7,841 nt of DNA from Desulfobacterales bacterium. GTDB lineage: Bacteria > Desulfobacterota > Desulfobulbia > Desulfobulbales > BM004. The first letter of the stretch is position 1, and each line of letters begins with the position of its first letter. This document shows positions 6,254-7,841 of the stretch, piece after piece. The stretch is from NCBI GenBank assembly GCA_012974315.1, contig JAAXQI010000045.1, forward strand, positions 1 to 7,841. Reading direction: 5' to 3'. Under the pieces are notes generated by a model. It searched no databases. It saw only the letters and a program-made list of their open reading frames with translations, and was not told the origin of the DNA. Made by a program: the position numbers and the translations under genes.

Positions 6254-7564
6254 ATGAAAATTACCATCATTGGTGCAGGATATGTAGGACTTGTAACAGG
6301 TACATGCTTTTCTGAATTTGGGCATGAGGTTCTTTGCATTGACAAAGAGGAACAGAAAATCAAAGAACTTCAATCAGGGAAAATTCCAATATATGAGCCC
6401 GGCCTGGAAACCCTGGCCAAGAAGAATGTTGAGGAACAGCGTTTAACCTTTGATACGGATTCAAGCAAAGGTGTACCGTGGGCTGATGCAATATTTATTG
6501 CTGTAGGTACTCCATCAAGCAGGCGTGGTGATGGGTATGCTAATTTATCATTTATCTACGATGCTGCCAGGGAAATTGCCCCACTTCTAAGTGGATACAC
6601 ATTATTGGTTACTAAAAGTACTGTTCCAGTTGGCACCGCCAGGCAAATAGCCAGAATAATAAAAGAGACAAATCCCGAAGCAGATTTTGACATCGCCTCT
6701 AACCCGGAATTTCTGAGAGAAGGTGCTGCAATCAATGATTTCATGCGACCTGACCGTGTCGTAATTGGCGTAGAATCAGACCGGGCTGCTGATGTTCTTC
6801 GAGATATATATAACCCTCTATTCCTCATTGAAACACCCATTGTACAAACAGATATTGAGACCGCAGAACTGATTAAATATGCAGCAAATGCCTTTCTTGC
6901 AGTAAAAATCAGTTATATCAACGAAATGGCAGCCTTATGTGAAAATTATGGCGCTGATGTCATTAAGTTGGCTAAAGCACTTGGTTTAGACGGACGAATC
7001 GGAAGTAAATTTCTGCATCCTGGACCCGGTTACGGTGGTTCATGTTTCCCTAAAGACACTCTTGCACTTATCAGGATGGCACAGGAGCAGGGAGCAGGAG
7101 CACGTATCGTTGAAGCTGCCGTTGAAGTTAATGCAGCACAGAAAGCGAGGATGATAAAAAAGATTCGTGACAGCCTCGGTGGGAATGAGGCGGGTAAAGT
7201 CATTGGTGTTTTAGGCCTGACCTTCAAACCGGAAACAGATGATATGCGTGATGCTCCTTCATTAACAATCTTACCCGCCCTGCTGGAAAAAGGGGCAAGG
7301 ATACAAGCCCATGACCCAAAGGGCATGACTGAGGCATCTCAACATCTTCCTGCAGGAATCACGTATAAGGACACCCCCTACCAGGTCTGTGAAGGTGCAG
7401 ATGCCCTGATACTCATGACGGAATGGAATCAATACAGAGCACTTGATTTCGACAGAATAAAATCGCTTATGAATGATCCGTTATTAATTGATCTCAGAAA
7501 TGTATATGAACCGGAAGTAATGAAAAAGCTTGGCTTCAGGTATGTTGGTATTGGGAGATCCTGA
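6254..7564 (+). CDS. ugd: UDP-glucose 6-dehydrogenase
   Basis: A 436-residue UDP-glucose/GDP-mannose dehydrogenase-family enzyme that oxidises UDP-glucose twice with NAD+ to UDP-glucuronate, a precursor for capsule, exopolysaccharide or LPS sugars. The N-terminal NAD domain begins with GAGYVGLVTGTCFSEFGHEV (7-26), with D30 placed to bind the ribose, followed by FIAVGTPS (81-88) and TKSTVPVGTA (120-129). The active-site region has SNPEFLREGAA (149-159, E154), the central-helix segment IKYAANAFLAVKISYINE with K208 and N212, and catalytic C264 in GPGYGGSCFPKD. The C-terminal UDP domain has GLTFKPETDDMRDAPS and LMTEWNQYRALD. The length and motifs are those of the TuaD/Ugd single-enzyme type rather than WecC. 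GGAG lies 7 bases before the ATG. No glycosyltransferases are nearby in the window, so the polysaccharide it serves is unknown. Confidence 0.96.
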   Translation: MKITIIGAGYVGLVTGTCFSEFGHEVLCIDKEEQKIKELQSGKIPIYEPGLETLAKKNVEEQRLTFDTDSSKGVPWADAIFIAVGTPSSRRGDGYANLSFIYDAAREIAPLLSGYTLLVTKSTVPVGTARQIARIIKETNPEADFDIASNPEFLREGAAINDFMRPDRVVIGVESDRAADVLRDIYNPLFLIETPIVQTDIETAELIKYAANAFLAVKISYINEMAALCENYGADVIKLAKALGLDGRIGSKFLHPGPGYGGSCFPKDTLALIRMAQEQGAGARIVEAAVEVNAAQKARMIKKIRDSLGGNEAGKVIGVLGLTFKPETDDMRDAPSLTILPALLEKGARIQAHDPKGMTEASQHLPAGITYKDTPYQVCEGADALILMTEWNQYRALDFDRIKSLMNDPLLIDLRNVYEPEVMKKLGFRYVGIGRS

Positions 7565-7568
7565 TTTT

Positions 7569-7590
7569 TTCAAAATAACCTTTGAATTTT
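7569..7590 (+). terminator. Very weak terminator-like hairpin after ugd
   Basis: TTCAAA (7569-7574) and TTTGAA (7581-7586) can pair across a 6-base loop and are followed by TTTT. The stem is short and almost all A-U, so this is at best a weak rho-independent terminator for ugd. It lies in the 38-base gap between ugd and the broken rpsD. Confidence 0.2.
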
Positions 7591-7602
7591 GGATTTATCT
7601 AA

Positions 7603-7722
7603 TCAACTCACTTTTCTGCGCTCTATTGCGCATTTGTCAGTAAAGCACTTTTCGCCTTTTAAGAATAGTTTTTCACCTTCACGACGACACTGACGGCACT
7701 TGGAACCAATATACTTAGCCAT
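7603..7722 (-). pseudogene. rpsD: 5' fragment of rpsD (ribosomal protein S4), broken after about codon 36
   Basis: Too short for most gene callers: 39 codons from ATG 7722 to TGA 7605-7603. The opening MAKYIGSKCRQCRREGEKL and the following LFLKGEKCFTDKCAIERR are unmistakably the N terminus of bacterial S4. This is the zinc-knuckle form, with C9, C12, C26 and C31. S4 proteins normally continue with a Y-x-PGQHG segment and run to about 200 residues. Here the frame reads KVS and stops, and no S4 sequence is seen beyond it in any frame up to the end of ugd. The start is intact: an AGGAAGGA site precedes the ATG, and rpsK ends 14 bases upstream, the normal alpha-operon order. S4 is essential, so an intact copy must exist elsewhere, or this is an assembly join. 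A functional 39-residue zinc peptide is possible but unlikely. Confidence 0.85.
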
Positions 7723-7736
7723 AATCTGTTTCCTTC

Positions 7737-7841
7737 CTAGACGCGACGCTTTTTAGGTGGACGACAACCGTTGTGCGGTATCGGTGTCACGTCAGTAATG
7801 TTCGTAATCTGGAACCCTGCGTTATTCAGCGCACGCACTGC
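7737..7841 (-). CDS. rpsK: Ribosomal protein S11, C-terminal end (cut by window edge)
   Basis: The last 34 codons plus TAG of rpsK on the minus strand. VRALNNAGFQITNITDVTP followed by IPHNGCRPPKKRRV is the highly conserved C terminus of S11, which sits on the 30S platform near the mRNA exit and contacts 16S rRNA through its basic tail. The beginning lies beyond the window. It is followed 14 bases later by the start of rpsD, as in the rpsM-rpsK-rpsD-rpoA-rplQ operon. Its C terminus is intact and looks functional, in contrast to the rpsD fragment after it. Confidence 0.95.
   Translation of the reverse strand, partial: AVRALNNAGFQITNITDVTPIPHNGCRPPKKRRV

Noticed and set aside
7565..7605. Frameshift (not a break) in rpsD, with the rest of S4 in another frame
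   Set aside because: After the loss of similarity only about 40 AT-rich bases remain before ugd, and no Y-x-PGQHG-like sequence appears in any frame.

Overview
The window looks like ordinary bacterial chromosome from a proteobacterium or a relative in the Desulfobacterota (former Deltaproteobacteria). The tentative pointers are a DarP/YjgA-type protein, a zinc-knuckle form of ribosomal protein S4, a bifunctional CoaBC and moderately AT-rich DNA with very AT-rich gaps. No single gene fixes the lineage. Seven complete, clearly recognisable single-copy genes and one well-matched PPC-domain gene cover most of the sequence. There is no phage, transposase, CRISPR array, tRNA or rRNA.

Layout, left to right. 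(1) A minus-strand pair, darP followed by a PPC/DUF296-domain gene, overlapping by 11 bases (19-1027). (2) A divergent AT-rich gap, then a plus-strand iron-dependent alcohol dehydrogenase (1201-2376). (3) coaBC on the minus strand (2380-3588), ending only 3 bases from the dehydrogenase stop. (4) A 284-base gap that is mostly an imperfect tandem duplication of about 110 bases (3653-3880). Its far end runs into the stop codon of the next gene. (5) A short nitroreductase-family gene on the minus strand (3873-4382). (6) A divergent promoter region, then a plus-strand TatD-family metallohydrolase and a YggS/PLPBP gene 27 bases apart (4600-6150). (7) ugd, UDP-glucose 6-dehydrogenase (6254-7564). (8) At the right edge, on the minus strand, the last 34 codons of rpsK followed by an rpsD that keeps its ribosome binding site and first 36 or so codons, then loses all S4 similarity and stops after 39 codons (7603-7841).

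The genes are mostly housekeeping and do not form one pathway. They cover CoA synthesis (coaBC), PLP homeostasis (yggS), 50S subunit maturation (darP), nucleic-acid or quality-control metal-dependent hydrolysis (TatD family), flavin-dependent reduction (nitroreductase), alcohol/aldehyde interconversion (Fe-ADH) and UDP-glucuronate supply for surface polysaccharide (ugd). I see no convincing new multi-gene system. Two places deserve a second look: the abrupt break in rpsD, which is either a real rearrangement or partial duplication of the alpha ribosomal-protein operon or an assembly chimera, and the 110-base tandem repeat before coaBC. The repeat carries a hairpin and a minus-strand frame whose copies differ mainly at silent positions.
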